From NCBI RefSeq assembly GCF_938030785.1, contig NZ_CALHIK010000089.1:1-43211 (forward strand): a DNA stretch of 43,211 nt, in the 5' to 3' direction. Source of the stretch: an uncultured Campylobacter sp. GTDB lineage: Bacteria; Campylobacterota; Campylobacteria; Campylobacterales; Campylobacteraceae. How positions within the stretch are numbered: the first letter of the stretch is position 1; each line of letters begins with the position of its first letter. Both the position numbers and the translations under genes were made by a program. The notes under the pieces were generated by a model. The model ran no database searches and was not told the DNA's origin. It saw nothing but the letters and a program-made list of their open reading frames with translations. Below, piece by piece: positions 34,445-43,208 of the stretch.

Positions 34445-36247
34445 TTGGAAAATATCAGAAATATCGCGGTTATCGCGCACGTCGATCACGGAAAGACCAC
34501 TATCGTAGATGAGCTTTTAAAACAATCCGGCACCTTCGGCAACCGCCAAGAGGTCGGCGAGCGCGTGATGGACAGCAACGATATTGAGCGCGAGCGCGGC
34601 ATTACGATTCTATCCAAAAATACCGCCATCCACTACGGCGGCGTTAAAATCAATATCATCGACACTCCGGGCCACGCCGATTTCGGCGGCGAGGTTGAGC
34701 GCGTACTAAAGATGGTGGACGGAGTGCTCTTGCTCGTCGATGCGCAAGAAGGCGTTATGCCGCAGACTAAATTTGTCGTGAAAAAGGCGCTGTCTTTGGG
34801 GCTGCGGCCGATCGTGGTCGTAAATAAAATCGACAAGCCCGCAGCCGATCCGGACCGCGTGGTAAATGAAATTTTCGATCTTTTCGTAGCGCTTGACGCA
34901 AACGACGAGCAACTCGAGTTTCCCGTCATCTACGCCGCCGCTAAAAACGGCTACGCAAAATACGATCTAAGCGACGAAAGCGCCGATATGAAGCCGCTTT
35001 TTGAGACGATCATCTCTCACGTCCCTACTCCGAGCGGTAGCGATGAAAATCCGCTGCAACTGCAGGTTTTCACGCTAGATTACGACAACTACGTCGGTAA
35101 GATCGGCATCGCTAGGATTTTCAACGGCACGATAAACAAAAACCAAAGCGTTATGCTAGCTAAAGCCGACGGCACGCACATCAACGGTAGAATTTCAAAG
35201 CTCATCGGCTTTAGCGGGCTTGAGCGCACCGACATCGACGCGGCAGGCACTGGCGATATCGTGGCGATTGCGGGCTTTGACGCGCTTGACGTAGGCGATA
35301 GCATCGTAGATCCCAATAATCCGATTCCGCTTGATGCGCTGCATATCGAAGAGCCGACCCTCAGCGTAATTTTCAGCGTAAATGACGGACCGCTAGCGGG
35401 CACGGAGGGTAAATTCGTAACCTCAAACAAGATCGACGAGCGCTTGGAAGCGGAGATGAAAACCAACATCGCGATGCGCTATGAAAACGCGGGCGAGGGC
35501 AAATTTAAAGTAAGCGGTCGCGGCGAGCTGCAGATCACGATTTTGGCCGAGAATATGCGCCGCGAGGGCTTTGAGTTTTGCCTTGGGCGCCCGGAAGTTA
35601 TCATCAAAGAGATCGACGGCATCAAATGCGAGCCTTTCGAGCACCTAGTTATCGACGCGCCCGATGATTGCACCGGCACCGTCATCGAAAAACTAGGCCG
35701 CAAAAAGGCCGAGATGAAGGTGATGAACCCTACCGGCGACGGGCAGACGCGTATGGAGTTTGAGATCCCGGCGCGCGGTCTTATCGGCTTTCGTTCGCAG
35801 TTTTTGACCGATACTCGCGGCGAAGGCGTGATGAACCATAGCTTTTTGGAATTCCGCCCTTTCATCGGCGCGGTCGAGAAGCGACAAAACGGCGCGCTCG
35901 TAAGTATGGAAAACGGAGTGGCGCTAGGATACAGCCTGTGGAACCTGCAAGATCGCGGCGTGCTTTTTATCGCTCCGCAGGCGAAGGTTTATCTGGGCAT
36001 GATTATCGGCGAGCATAGCCGTCCGAACGATCTGGACGTTAATCCGATCAAGGGTAAAAATTTAACCAACGTCCGCGCCAGCGGTAGCGACGACGCGATC
36101 AAGCTCGTGCCGCCGCGTGCGCTAAATTTAGAGCGCGCGCTGGAGTGGATCGAAGAGGACGAGCTTGTGGAGGTTACGCCCGTAAATATCCGCGTGCGTA
36201 AGCGATACTTAGACCCTACGACGCGCAGACGAATGGCGAAAAAATAG
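34445..36247 (+). CDS. typA: Ribosome-associated GTPase TypA/BipA
   Basis: 600 residues; a translational GTPase of the EF-G/LepA group that acts on ribosome assembly and stress translation. The start is TTG 34445, preceded by CGGAG at 34434-34438. G1 is AHVDHGKTT (10-18), the switch/G2 RERGIT, G3 DTPGHADFGGE and G4 VVNKIDKP. Domain II to V and the C-terminal RKRYLDPTTRRRMAK are as in BipA. Followed by a strong terminator. Confidence 0.96.
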   Translation: MENIRNIAVIAHVDHGKTTIVDELLKQSGTFGNRQEVGERVMDSNDIERERGITILSKNTAIHYGGVKINIIDTPGHADFGGEVERVLKMVDGVLLLVDAQEGVMPQTKFVVKKALSLGLRPIVVVNKIDKPAADPDRVVNEIFDLFVALDANDEQLEFPVIYAAAKNGYAKYDLSDESADMKPLFETIISHVPTPSGSDENPLQLQVFTLDYDNYVGKIGIARIFNGTINKNQSVMLAKADGTHINGRISKLIGFSGLERTDIDAAGTGDIVAIAGFDALDVGDSIVDPNNPIPLDALHIEEPTLSVIFSVNDGPLAGTEGKFVTSNKIDERLEAEMKTNIAMRYENAGEGKFKVSGRGELQITILAENMRREGFEFCLGRPEVIIKEIDGIKCEPFEHLVIDAPDDCTGTVIEKLGRKKAEMKVMNPTGDGQTRMEFEIPARGLIGFRSQFLTDTRGEGVMNHSFLEFRPFIGAVEKRQNGALVSMENGVALGYSLWNLQDRGVLFIAPQAKVYLGMIIGEHSRPNDLDVNPIKGKNLTNVRASGSDDAIKLVPPRALNLERALEWIEEDELVEVTPVNIRVRKRYLDPTTRRRMAKK

Positions 36248-36273
36248 AATTTCAAAATGAAATTTTAAAATTT

Positions 36274-36310
36274 GGCGTGAAATTTAGCTTTTAAATTTCA
36301 CGCCTTTTTT
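36274..36310 (+). terminator. Intrinsic terminator of typA
   Basis: GGCGTGAAATTT (36274-36285) pairs with AAATTTCACGCC (36293-36304), a 12-bp perfect stem with a 7-base loop, followed by six T. Confidence 0.9.
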
Positions 36311-36359
36311 ATAGGCAAATTTTAAAATTTACGCTTCTGAAATTTTGCTAGGAGAGACA

Positions 36360-36947
36360 ATGAATCTTGTTTTATTCGACTTTGACGGCACGATCACGCG
36401 AGATGATTCCCTGCTCGAGTTCGTCGCCTACGTAGTCGGATTTAAGAAATTTTTTCGCGGGATTTTGGTGCTATCGCCCATTTTAGCGGCGTATAAGCTA
36501 GGTCTTGCGAGCAATAATTTTACGCGCAGAAAGCTTCTAGGCTACTTTTTTGCGGGCATGAGTGCCGATAAATTCGATAAAATTTGCAAAAAATACTCTA
36601 CCACTCACATCGAAGATATCCTAAAACAAAGCGCGATGGACAAGATCGCAAGCTACAAAGCCGCGGGCGATAGGGTCGTCATCGTTACCGCCTCGCTCGA
36701 AGACTGGCTGCGCCCGTGGTGCGACGCGCAGGGCTTGGAGCTTTTAGGCACCAAAATACGGCGCAAAGGCGGCATCATCACGGGCGAGATCGAGGGGCAG
36801 AACTGCTACGGCGCGCAAAAAGTCGCCCGCGTGCGTGCGGCATACGACGTGCAGGCTTTCGATCGAATCATCGCTTACGGCGACAGCAGGGGCGATCGCG
36901 AGATGTTAGAATTCGCCGATGAGGCGCACTACAAGGCGTTTGAGTAA
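36360..36947 (+). CDS. HAD-IB family phosphatase
   Basis: 195 residues from ATG 36360, with AGGAG at 36350-36354; the frame extends to 36345 but has no support. Catalytic Asp7 and Asp9 are in FDFDGTITRDDS; motif II is VIVTASLEDWL, the Lys of motif III lies near KIRRK or QKVARV, and motif IV is AYGDSRGDREML. The HAD-IB (SerB-like) layout suggests a phosphatase of small phosphorylated metabolites or lipids; the family includes PGP-like and phosphoserine phosphatases. The cap is small and helical. Substrate unknown. Confidence 0.85.
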   Translation: MNLVLFDFDGTITRDDSLLEFVAYVVGFKKFFRGILVLSPILAAYKLGLASNNFTRRKLLGYFFAGMSADKFDKICKKYSTTHIEDILKQSAMDKIASYKAAGDRVVIVTASLEDWLRPWCDAQGLELLGTKIRRKGGIITGEIEGQNCYGAQKVARVRAAYDVQAFDRIIAYGDSRGDREMLEFADEAHYKAFE

Positions 36948-37319
36948 ATTTCTGCGGCTACAAAGCTTAAACGATAGCATCTGCGGCGACCGCGCTTTTG
37001 CCGTGAGTCAGAATTTGCCTCACGCGGAATTTTATCCTTTTAAATTTATCGCGCTTATCTGGGGGATTTTGTTGCAGTACGGATTTTAAAATTCGCAGTG
37101 CGAGTAAATTCTAAAATTCTCTCCGTAGCGTAGAATTTTGCTTTGAATGGAATAGATATTCTAAAACCGAGCAAGCGTGAGATAAAATTTTAAATTTTAG
37201 AATTTTACGAAATCTCGCAGCTACAAAAATTTCAAAATTTACGGATTGCAGAATTCCACTCGCCGCGTGCGAAGCGGAATTTTAAAATTTAAAAATCCCG
37301 CGCCTTAGAATTCTAAGGT
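36948..37319. other. Non-coding gap rich in GAATTC/GAATTTT words, with a 16-bp palindrome
   Basis: No gene is visible over 372 bases. It has many RAATTY words, inverted repeats AAAATTCT (37113-37120) and AGAATTTT (37132-37139), and a perfect palindrome CCTTAGAATTCTAAGG (37303-37318) next to the stop of the following gene, which could be its terminator on the minus strand. Confidence 0.6.
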
Positions 37320-38132
37320 CTAAAGCATGTTATAAATTCCGTCTAAAAGGAAGTATTTTCTATCCGCAGTGCCGCGGTAAAACGGCTCGAAGGTGTCCTC
37401 ATACGCCTTTTTGAAAAATCCCTCTTTGCTTAGCTTGATGAGTTCGGAATTTATGAAATCCAGTAGCTCCTTGTTGCCCTTTTGCACGCCAATGCCTAGA
37501 AATTCCGCCGCTCCTAAATTTTTAAACGGCACCTCCAGCGCGTCGTCCACTACGGCGTAGGCTAGGACGATTATGTTGTCGTTTGCGTAACCGTCGGCTC
37601 TGCCGTCCTTCATCATCGCGTAACACTCGCTAGTATTTTTGCAATAGACCAAATTGCTAAATTTCTCTTTTCGCAGATAGCGCTCGGTCATCGAGCCGTT
37701 GGGATTTTTTTCGATCGAAATTTTCATATCGCGGACGCGCGCAAAATCCCTTACTTGATCCTCTTTGCGCGTTACGATGCCAAAATTTACCGATAGATAT
37801 GGCAGCGAAAAATCGACCTGTTTTTTTCTCTCAGGCGTTATCATAAAGGTGCCGATAACTATATCGACCTTGTTGTTTTGTAAAAACGGAATCCTCTCTC
37901 CCGCGGTTACGGCCACGAACTCGACGCTTCCTTTGTTTTCGCCGAAAATGTCCTTAGCGATTGCGCTGGCAAGCTCGATCTCAAAGCCCTCAAATTTACC
38001 GTTAACGGACTCGCTAAGCGGCGGACGACCTTCACGCACACCTATTCTAACGCTGCCTTGATGCTTTATCTCCTCAAGAGTGTTAGCAAAGATAGAGGCA
38101 CAAATCAATGCCAAAGTAAAAAGTAGTTTCAC
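37320..38132 (-). CDS. Periplasmic amino-acid-binding protein (SBP family 3), copy 1
   Basis: 270 residues. Signal peptide about 1-17 (LLFTLALICASIFA then NTLEE). Family 3 signature VNGKFEGFEIELASAIAKDIF and the ligand strand VDIVIGTFMITPERKKQVDFS. It belongs to the polar amino-acid ABC importers (CjaA/PEB1/FliY class). It is paralogous to the next gene on the same strand. The 3' third is nearly the same at the DNA level as that of copy 2. No ABC permease or ATPase is adjacent. Ligand unknown; Cys pair YCKNTSECY is shared by both copies. Confidence 0.88.
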   Translation of the reverse strand: MKLLFTLALICASIFANTLEEIKHQGSVRIGVREGRPPLSESVNGKFEGFEIELASAIAKDIFGENKGSVEFVAVTAGERIPFLQNNKVDIVIGTFMITPERKKQVDFSLPYLSVNFGIVTRKEDQVRDFARVRDMKISIEKNPNGSMTERYLRKEKFSNLVYCKNTSECYAMMKDGRADGYANDNIIVLAYAVVDDALEVPFKNLGAAEFLGIGVQKGNKELLDFINSELIKLSKEGFFKKAYEDTFEPFYRGTADRKYFLLDGIYNML

Positions 38133-38285
38133 CGATACTCCTTATTAAATTTAAACTTGCCTCGCGATTTAGCCAGGCATATTTTAAGCCTGCATTTGTC
38201 GCAAAACCCGTGATATTTGCGCGGCAAAGACAGGCGACGCATTTTCAAAGGGTAGTATTAAATTTAATCTTATCCCCGCAATTTT

Positions 38286-39089
38286 TTAAAGCAAATTATA
38301 GATCCCATCCAGTAGGAAGTATTTTTTATCCGCCGTACCGCGGTAAAACGGCTCGAAGGTGTCCTCATAAGCCTTTTTGAAAAATCCCTCTTTGCTTAGC
38401 TTGATGAGTTCGGAATTGATCAGATCAAGCAGGGCTTGGTTTCCCTTTTGCACGCCGATACCGATGAAGTCGGGTTTGCCGAAGTTTTGAAACGGCACTT
38501 CCAGTGTATCGTCGATGACTGCGTAAGCTAGAGTCGTGATATTTAAATTTACATATCCGTCCGCCCTGCCGTCTTTGATCATCGCGTAGCATTCGGAGGT
38601 ATTTTTACAATAGCTTACGTTGGTAAATTTTTCCTTTTTTAGATAGTTATCTACCGTGGTGCCGGCTTCCGTTGCGAGCTTGATGTCGCGAAGCTTCGAT
38701 ATATCGGTGATGGCGTCCGCTTTGCGGGTTAGCACACCTAGATTAGTAGAAAAATAGGGTGTTGAGAAGTCTACGTGCTTTTTACGCTCTGCGTCGATGA
38801 CGAAGGTAGCAATGACCAGATCGACTTTATTATTTACCAGATATGAGACGCGATCGGAAGCGCTTGTAGAGACGAATTGCACCTCACCCTGTTTGCCGCC
38901 AAAAATCTCCTTTGCGATCGCGTTAGCAAGCTCGATCTCAAAGCCTTCAAATTTACCGCCGATTTCTTCGCTAAAAGGCGGCCTGCCGTCTCTAACGCCG
39001 ATTCTAACGACACCCTGATGCCTAATCTCTTCAAGCGTATTTGCAAAGAGTGACGCGCACAATAAAATCAAAGTAAAAAGCAATCTCAT
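38286..39089 (-). CDS. Periplasmic amino-acid-binding protein (SBP family 3), copy 2
   Basis: 267 residues with the same organisation as copy 1: signal peptide (LLFTLILLCASLFA), GGKFEGFEIELANAIAKEIFG, VDLVIATFVIDAERKKHVDFS and the same YCKNTSECYAMIKDGRADGY. About 150 bases separate the copies. It starts at ATG 39089 after AGGAG. The ligand-binding positions differ between copies (RDMKISIEKNPNGSMTERYL versus RDIKLATEAGTTVDNYL), so the ligands may differ. The -10 is not certain. Confidence 0.88.
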   Translation of the reverse strand: MRLLFTLILLCASLFANTLEEIRHQGVVRIGVRDGRPPFSEEIGGKFEGFEIELANAIAKEIFGGKQGEVQFVSTSASDRVSYLVNNKVDLVIATFVIDAERKKHVDFSTPYFSTNLGVLTRKADAITDISKLRDIKLATEAGTTVDNYLKKEKFTNVSYCKNTSECYAMIKDGRADGYVNLNITTLAYAVIDDTLEVPFQNFGKPDFIGIGVQKGNQALLDLINSELIKLSKEGFFKKAYEDTFEPFYRGTADKKYFLLDGIYNLL

Positions 39090-39239
39090 AATATCTCCTT
39101 TCGGCGCGAATTTTTACATCGCTCTCATTTTACCACAATATAAAGCAAAGGTGGCTTTTTTGCCGAAATTTAGTGCCTTTTTTGGGCTAAGTGATAAAAA
39201 TTTTTATTCCGCTTTTGCAAATTTAGGCTTCGGTTTTGT

Positions 39240-39245
39240 TATAAT
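39240..39245 (+). promoter_or_regulatory. -10 box of ankyrin-like gene
   Basis: TATAAT in TTTTGTTATAATCGGG, 32 bases before ATG 39272; ribosome site GGAAAGGG at 39260-39267. Confidence 0.6.
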
Positions 39246-39271
39246 CGGGCAAAATTTATGGAAAGGGCGAT

Positions 39272-40228
39272 ATGAAAAATTTTATCTTTTTGTGGCTTTT
39301 GCTTGTAATCTGCGCTTTCGGCGCCGCTAAAGAGAACGCAGTCGCCGCCACTACGCAGCAGGCGGCGTTAAACTTACCGCAGCCGAATTTTGAGGCCGTA
39401 TATGACGATAACGCCAGCGACGAGCAGATCGATGCGGGCTTGGACGCGCTTTTGGAATTCGCGGCGCAAAACAGGGGCAGGATCGACGAGGATTTCGGGG
39501 AGTTTAAAGATAGAATTTTCACCGCTTTCATTTTTAATCCGAAGGTGCTGCGAAATTCAAAATTTGACTTCGAGCGGATAGAAAAAATCCTTAAATTTAA
39601 ACCAAATCTCAATTACGGCGGAGATGGCGGTTCTTTATCGCCGCTAAAGCTCGCGATCTTTTTCGGCTCGAAATTTAGCGGCGAGACGGCGAAGCTTTAT
39701 CGCTTTGATAGTGCCGATGCGATGCGGCTTTTAGAGCTTTTGGTACAAAACGGCGCGGACGTTAAAGCTAGTGGGCTGCTACGAGATGCCGTGGCAAGTG
39801 ATAATTTCGAGGCTTTTAAGTTTTTGATCGCAAACGGCGCGCGAGATACGAAAGACGTAGTCGGCTCGGTTGCGGGCAGCGAATTAATATTTTTAAGCGA
39901 TAATAACGTTTCCATTCTCGGATATAAAGAGGCGCTGCCGCTTGCTGCGAGGGAGTTTGCCGCGGGCACCAAATTTAAAGAATTCCGCGACGGGAGGCTA
40001 CGCTATGTAGAGGAAATTTTAAAATTTCAAAGCTTTGCGAGCATCGATAAAAAGGAGATCGAAACGCTTATCAAAGTAGCTGTGGTGCTGGATGACGAGA
40101 TGACGGCGGAGTTTTTGCTCGCTCACGACCTTTGTAAGCAGAAAGAGCTTTGCGAGTTTCTAAAAGCGCAGGCGAAAACTTACGACGCTGTAAAAATTTC
40201 TAAAATTTTAAGCGGCAAAGGGAAGTAA
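39272..40228 (+). CDS. Exported ankyrin-like helical repeat protein
   Basis: 318 residues. Signal peptide about 1-18 (FIFLWLLLVICAFGA). Around residues 145-195 there are two ankyrin-like repeats: MRLLELLVQNGADVKAS then LLRDAVASDNFEAFKFLIANGA. The rest is helical, ending VKISKILSGKGK. Ankyrin repeats bind proteins, so it may be a periplasmic interaction or toxin-neutralising partner, but nothing in the context says which. No paired gene. Function unknown. Confidence 0.7.
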   Translation: MKNFIFLWLLLVICAFGAAKENAVAATTQQAALNLPQPNFEAVYDDNASDEQIDAGLDALLEFAAQNRGRIDEDFGEFKDRIFTAFIFNPKVLRNSKFDFERIEKILKFKPNLNYGGDGGSLSPLKLAIFFGSKFSGETAKLYRFDSADAMRLLELLVQNGADVKASGLLRDAVASDNFEAFKFLIANGARDTKDVVGSVAGSELIFLSDNNVSILGYKEALPLAAREFAAGTKFKEFRDGRLRYVEEILKFQSFASIDKKEIETLIKVAVVLDDEMTAEFLLAHDLCKQKELCEFLKAQAKTYDAVKISKILSGKGK

Positions 40229-40530
40229 ATTTTAAAATTTACACGGCTACGGCAGGGCAGAGCGGATAAAATTTGTCATTGCTTAATCGCCTGCCACTTT
40301 GCCGTTTGGCGCGCGAAAAAGAGTAAAATTTCACTCCGCCCGCCCGCACCGCTTCGTTCGTCAAACGGCTCGCTATTAAGCCCACTCGGGCTAAATTTTA
40401 ATGTATTTATCTAGCGGCGCCGCAGCGGAGAAAATTTAAAATTCCGCCGCTCGGCGCCGAGATTTTGAGGCCGCTTTTAGCTCTAGCGCGCCGAGTTAAA
40501 TTTATCCAAACCTTGGATCTGTTATTTGGC
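40229..40530. other. Non-coding gap with GC-rich inverted repeats
   Basis: No gene is seen. CGGCGCCG occurs twice (40415-40422 and 40452-40459), and AGCGGAG with CCGCCGCT flank an AT core, giving possible hairpins between the ankyrin-like gene and the convergent tpx gene. It may act as a terminator region. Confidence 0.45.
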
Positions 40531-41055
40531 TCAGTTCGAGCAACTGTTGCGCGAGATTATGCGGGCTAGATCTATCATCGCTTCAAAATCAGGCTCGCAT
40601 TCCACCTCGCTTACTACTTGCTTGTACACCGTCACGCCGAGGCTGTCGATGATAAATAGCGCCTTCGCGCATAGCCCTGCAAGCACCCCGCCGCCGATCA
40701 ACATGCCGTAAGAGCGGGCGAAATCTTTGGCGCGGAAGTCGCTTGCAAAACGCAGATTTTTGATCCCGTTCGCAGCGCGAAATTTCTCCGCCGCAAAGGG
40801 TAGATCCATCGAAACCACGATCGCTTCGGTGTTTCTAAGCCCCGCTGTTAGCTCGTCAAATTTACGCAGCTCATCGGTGCATCCGGGCATATCAAGCGAC
40901 GGCACCGACATGATGATCTGCACCCGCTCGCTTTTGCCGAGCCTGATCTCGCTTAGATCGGGCGCAGCCAGCGTGCATACGGCGGCTTTGTCGCCGAGCT
41001 CGAGCTTGCTGCCCGCTAGCGGCGCGGGCTTGCCCATAAACTCTACTTCATTCAT
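40531..41055 (-). CDS. tpx: Thiol peroxidase lacking the usual resolving Cys
   Basis: 174 residues, atypical 2-Cys peroxiredoxin of the Tpx family, which reduces peroxides. The peroxidatic Cys59 is in VPSLDMPGCTDE (family VPSLDTPVCDTE). Where Tpx proteins have the resolving Cys (DLPF...RFCGAEG), this one has DLPFAAEKFRAANG: Arg93. Other Cys are Cys27, Cys129 (GVLAGLCAKA) and Cys172 near the C-terminus. It may work as a 1-Cys enzyme or resolve with another Cys. ATG 41055 follows GGAGG. Neighbours give no clue. Confidence 0.85.
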   Translation of the reverse strand: MNEVEFMGKPAPLAGSKLELGDKAAVCTLAAPDLSEIRLGKSERVQIIMSVPSLDMPGCTDELRKFDELTAGLRNTEAIVVSMDLPFAAEKFRAANGIKNLRFASDFRAKDFARSYGMLIGGGVLAGLCAKALFIIDSLGVTVYKQVVSEVECEPDFEAMIDLARIISRNSCSN

Positions 41056-41139
41056 TTTTTCCTCCGTTAAAATTTGCCGTAGAGTAACGCAAATTCTTTA
41101 AATTTCGGGTAAAATTACTCCAAAAATTAAGGAGATAGG

Positions 41140-42573
41140 ATGGGAAACGACATCTGGGGCGGCGAAACTAACCCCGCTTGTCTTGCAAATATCAAAAAAA
41201 AGGCAGTAAATTTAAACTCCCAAAAGCCGCCAACCGCGGCACAGGAGAGCTCGGAGCTAAAAGACGCGCAGCAAAGCTTAGGCGATGAAATTTTAAAAAG
41301 CTCGACCAGCGAAAATTATAACGATGAAATTTTAGGCGCAAATTTAGATCAGGCAGAGGCTGCCTCGTCGCAGACGGGCTCTTCGGGCGCAAATTCCGGC
41401 GCTTTTGGTAACGCAGGTGGCTTGAATTTCGGCAGCAGCTTGGGCGGCGCAAACGGAAGTTCAAATTTTACCGCGGCTAGCGGCGGTTCAAATTCTAATG
41501 CTTCAGGCGGCGGTTCAAATTTTAACGGTAGCTATGATGAGGGCTACTCCGCCTCATCTAAGATCGCCGCTAAAGCCTATGATATAAATAAAGCCTATGC
41601 GTTTTACGTCGTTTTGGGCGCTTTTGGAGCGCACCGCTTCTATCTTGGACGCATAGTCTCCGCCGTATTCCAACTTTTAGGTGGGTTGGGATTTATAATA
41701 TGGGTGGCGCTTGCAGCGGTATCGTTACTGGCGCAAAGCGATTTATTTGGTGAGCTGGCGGCTCAGTTGCGTCCAGATTCTGATCTTACCGCCTCGGATG
41801 TGCAGGAGATTTTTACAAAGATAAAAAATCCTTTTATGGTGTTTTCCCTGCCGAATGTGATATTTTTGATCTGGCTTATTAGCGATTTTTTTAAACTCGG
41901 CTCGATGGTTCGAGAGCAAAATGCGCGCCTAGGCTTGGGCGACGTGGATTTCGTATATGAGTGGGACGATAGGAGCGCGGAGAATCTATCGAATGCCAAG
42001 GTATCGCTTTATATCGCGCTTGGGTTAAATTTATTAAACGTCGCGGCGGTTTTTATCGATTCCGTTAAGTCAGATGAAGTCAGTAATATCTCATTCATCG
42101 CTACCATCTGCTTTGCCGTGGGGTTGTATTTTGCCTCCAGAAGCATGCGATCCAAGAGGTTGCTTTTTAACTTCACGATATTCGGCGTATTTTGGTATTT
42201 AAACACTCTAGTGCTTGTAGGACGCGTTTTTTTCGAAAATTCTATGCTGCTAACGGCTTTGGCTACCTTTTGTACCGCCATTTTTTTGCCGTTTGCGCTT
42301 TTGGTTTGCAAGGAGCTTTCCGACTGCTCGGGCGAAAAAACCTATCTGCGAGCGTTTTACGTATTTGCACTGCTAAGCATCATAGATATCGCCTTAAGCG
42401 TGCTAAATTCCTCACTTTATTTACTTGCATCCAATATTGGCTCGGTGATCGCGGCGATATTCGGCATCGGCGCAGTTTATGGCACGACGGAATTTCGCGC
42501 CTCACGAAACAACTACGATCTGGCGCATCTTGGTATGCATGTAAGGCAGATGAATAACGATCCTATGAACTGA
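41140..42573 (+). CDS. TM2-domain membrane protein with disordered N-terminus
   Basis: 477 residues. Residues about 35-145 are low-complexity (G, S, N and A, with GGSNSNASGGGSNFN and repeated GGANGSSNF-like units). The TM2 domain begins AYAFYVVLGAFGAHRFYLGRI at about 150 and continues through about eight hydrophobic segments to YLLASNIGSVIAAIF. The tail is soluble. TM2 proteins are often linked with stress or envelope functions; nothing specific is known here. AGGAG ribosome site. It is the first of two membrane genes at the right edge. Confidence 0.75.
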   Translation: MGNDIWGGETNPACLANIKKKAVNLNSQKPPTAAQESSELKDAQQSLGDEILKSSTSENYNDEILGANLDQAEAASSQTGSSGANSGAFGNAGGLNFGSSLGGANGSSNFTAASGGSNSNASGGGSNFNGSYDEGYSASSKIAAKAYDINKAYAFYVVLGAFGAHRFYLGRIVSAVFQLLGGLGFIIWVALAAVSLLAQSDLFGELAAQLRPDSDLTASDVQEIFTKIKNPFMVFSLPNVIFLIWLISDFFKLGSMVREQNARLGLGDVDFVYEWDDRSAENLSNAKVSLYIALGLNLLNVAAVFIDSVKSDEVSNISFIATICFAVGLYFASRSMRSKRLLFNFTIFGVFWYLNTLVLVGRVFFENSMLLTALATFCTAIFLPFALLVCKELSDCSGEKTYLRAFYVFALLSIIDIALSVLNSSLYLLASNIGSVIAAIFGIGAVYGTTEFRASRNNYDLAHLGMHVRQMNNDPMN

Positions 42574-42693
42574 TACGGCTTGCTTTTGCGGCGGAGCTTG
42601 TCTTTAAATTTCGCCTTTAAATTTCGCCTAAATTTGCGGCGAATAATTTTAAAATTTAATCAATATAAAGGATAAATTTAAGCCCTGTTGCTA

Positions 42694-42699
42694 TATAAT
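42694..42699 (+). promoter_or_regulatory. -10 box of the DUF805 gene
   Basis: TATAAT in CTATATAATTTAC, with AAAAGGAG at 42715-42722 and ATG 42729 to follow. Confidence 0.6.
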
Positions 42700-42728
42700 T
42701 TACTATATTTTTTTAAAAGGAGTTGAAA

Positions 42729-43124
42729 ATGACTTTTATGGAGTCCGTGCAAACTTGTCTCAAAGAGAGTTATTTCGGTTTTGAGGGGCGCGCATCGCGT
42801 TCAGAGTATTGGTGGTTCACACTATTTGTGGTACTTTTAGGAATCGTAACATCGATAATCGACGGCATATTAGGTACCGTTACCGCCAATGGCATCGGTC
42901 TTATTAGTTCTATAGCTTCACTGGCATTAATTATACCTTCTATCGCCGTAGCGGTAAGACGCCTGCATGATACCGATAGAAGCGGCTGGTTTTATCTATT
43001 AAATTTTATCCCGATAATAGGCTGGATCGTATTGATCGTATTTTTCGTACAACAAGGCACTAACGGGCGCAACCGCTTTGGAGACGATCCGTTGCGACCC
43101 GCAAGCAGAGGCTCGATTTTTTAA
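42729..43124 (+). CDS. DUF805 inner-membrane protein
   Basis: 131 residues with the DUF805 signature: GRASRSEYWWFTLF at the start of helix 1 and VRRLHDTDRSGWFYLLNFIPIIG at helix 3, ending GTNGRNRFGDDPL. Four hydrophobic helices. ATG 42729 follows AAAAGGAG; the in-frame TTG 42723 overlaps the ribosome site and was rejected. Function unknown; the family often accompanies TM2-type proteins, and here it is 155 bases after one. Confidence 0.88.
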   Translation: MTFMESVQTCLKESYFGFEGRASRSEYWWFTLFVVLLGIVTSIIDGILGTVTANGIGLISSIASLALIIPSIAVAVRRLHDTDRSGWFYLLNFIPIIGWIVLIVFFVQQGTNGRNRFGDDPLRPASRGSIF

Positions 43125-43172
43125 AACCATAGCTTTGCACACATACATAAGCTTCACAAATAAGCTAAATTT

Positions 43173-43208
43173 AGGGCTAATCCCATTTTGGTTTTAGCCC
43201 TTTGTTTT
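43173..43208 (+). terminator. Intrinsic terminator after DUF805 gene
   Basis: AGGGCTAA (43173-43180) pairs with TTAGCCCT (43194-43201); a TTGTTTT run follows. Good 8-bp GC-containing stem with a 13-base loop. Confidence 0.75.

Noticed and set aside
36948..37319. Hidden coding gene in the 372-base gap
   Set aside because: Every frame on both strands is broken by stops and the composition is of RAATTY-rich intergenic type.
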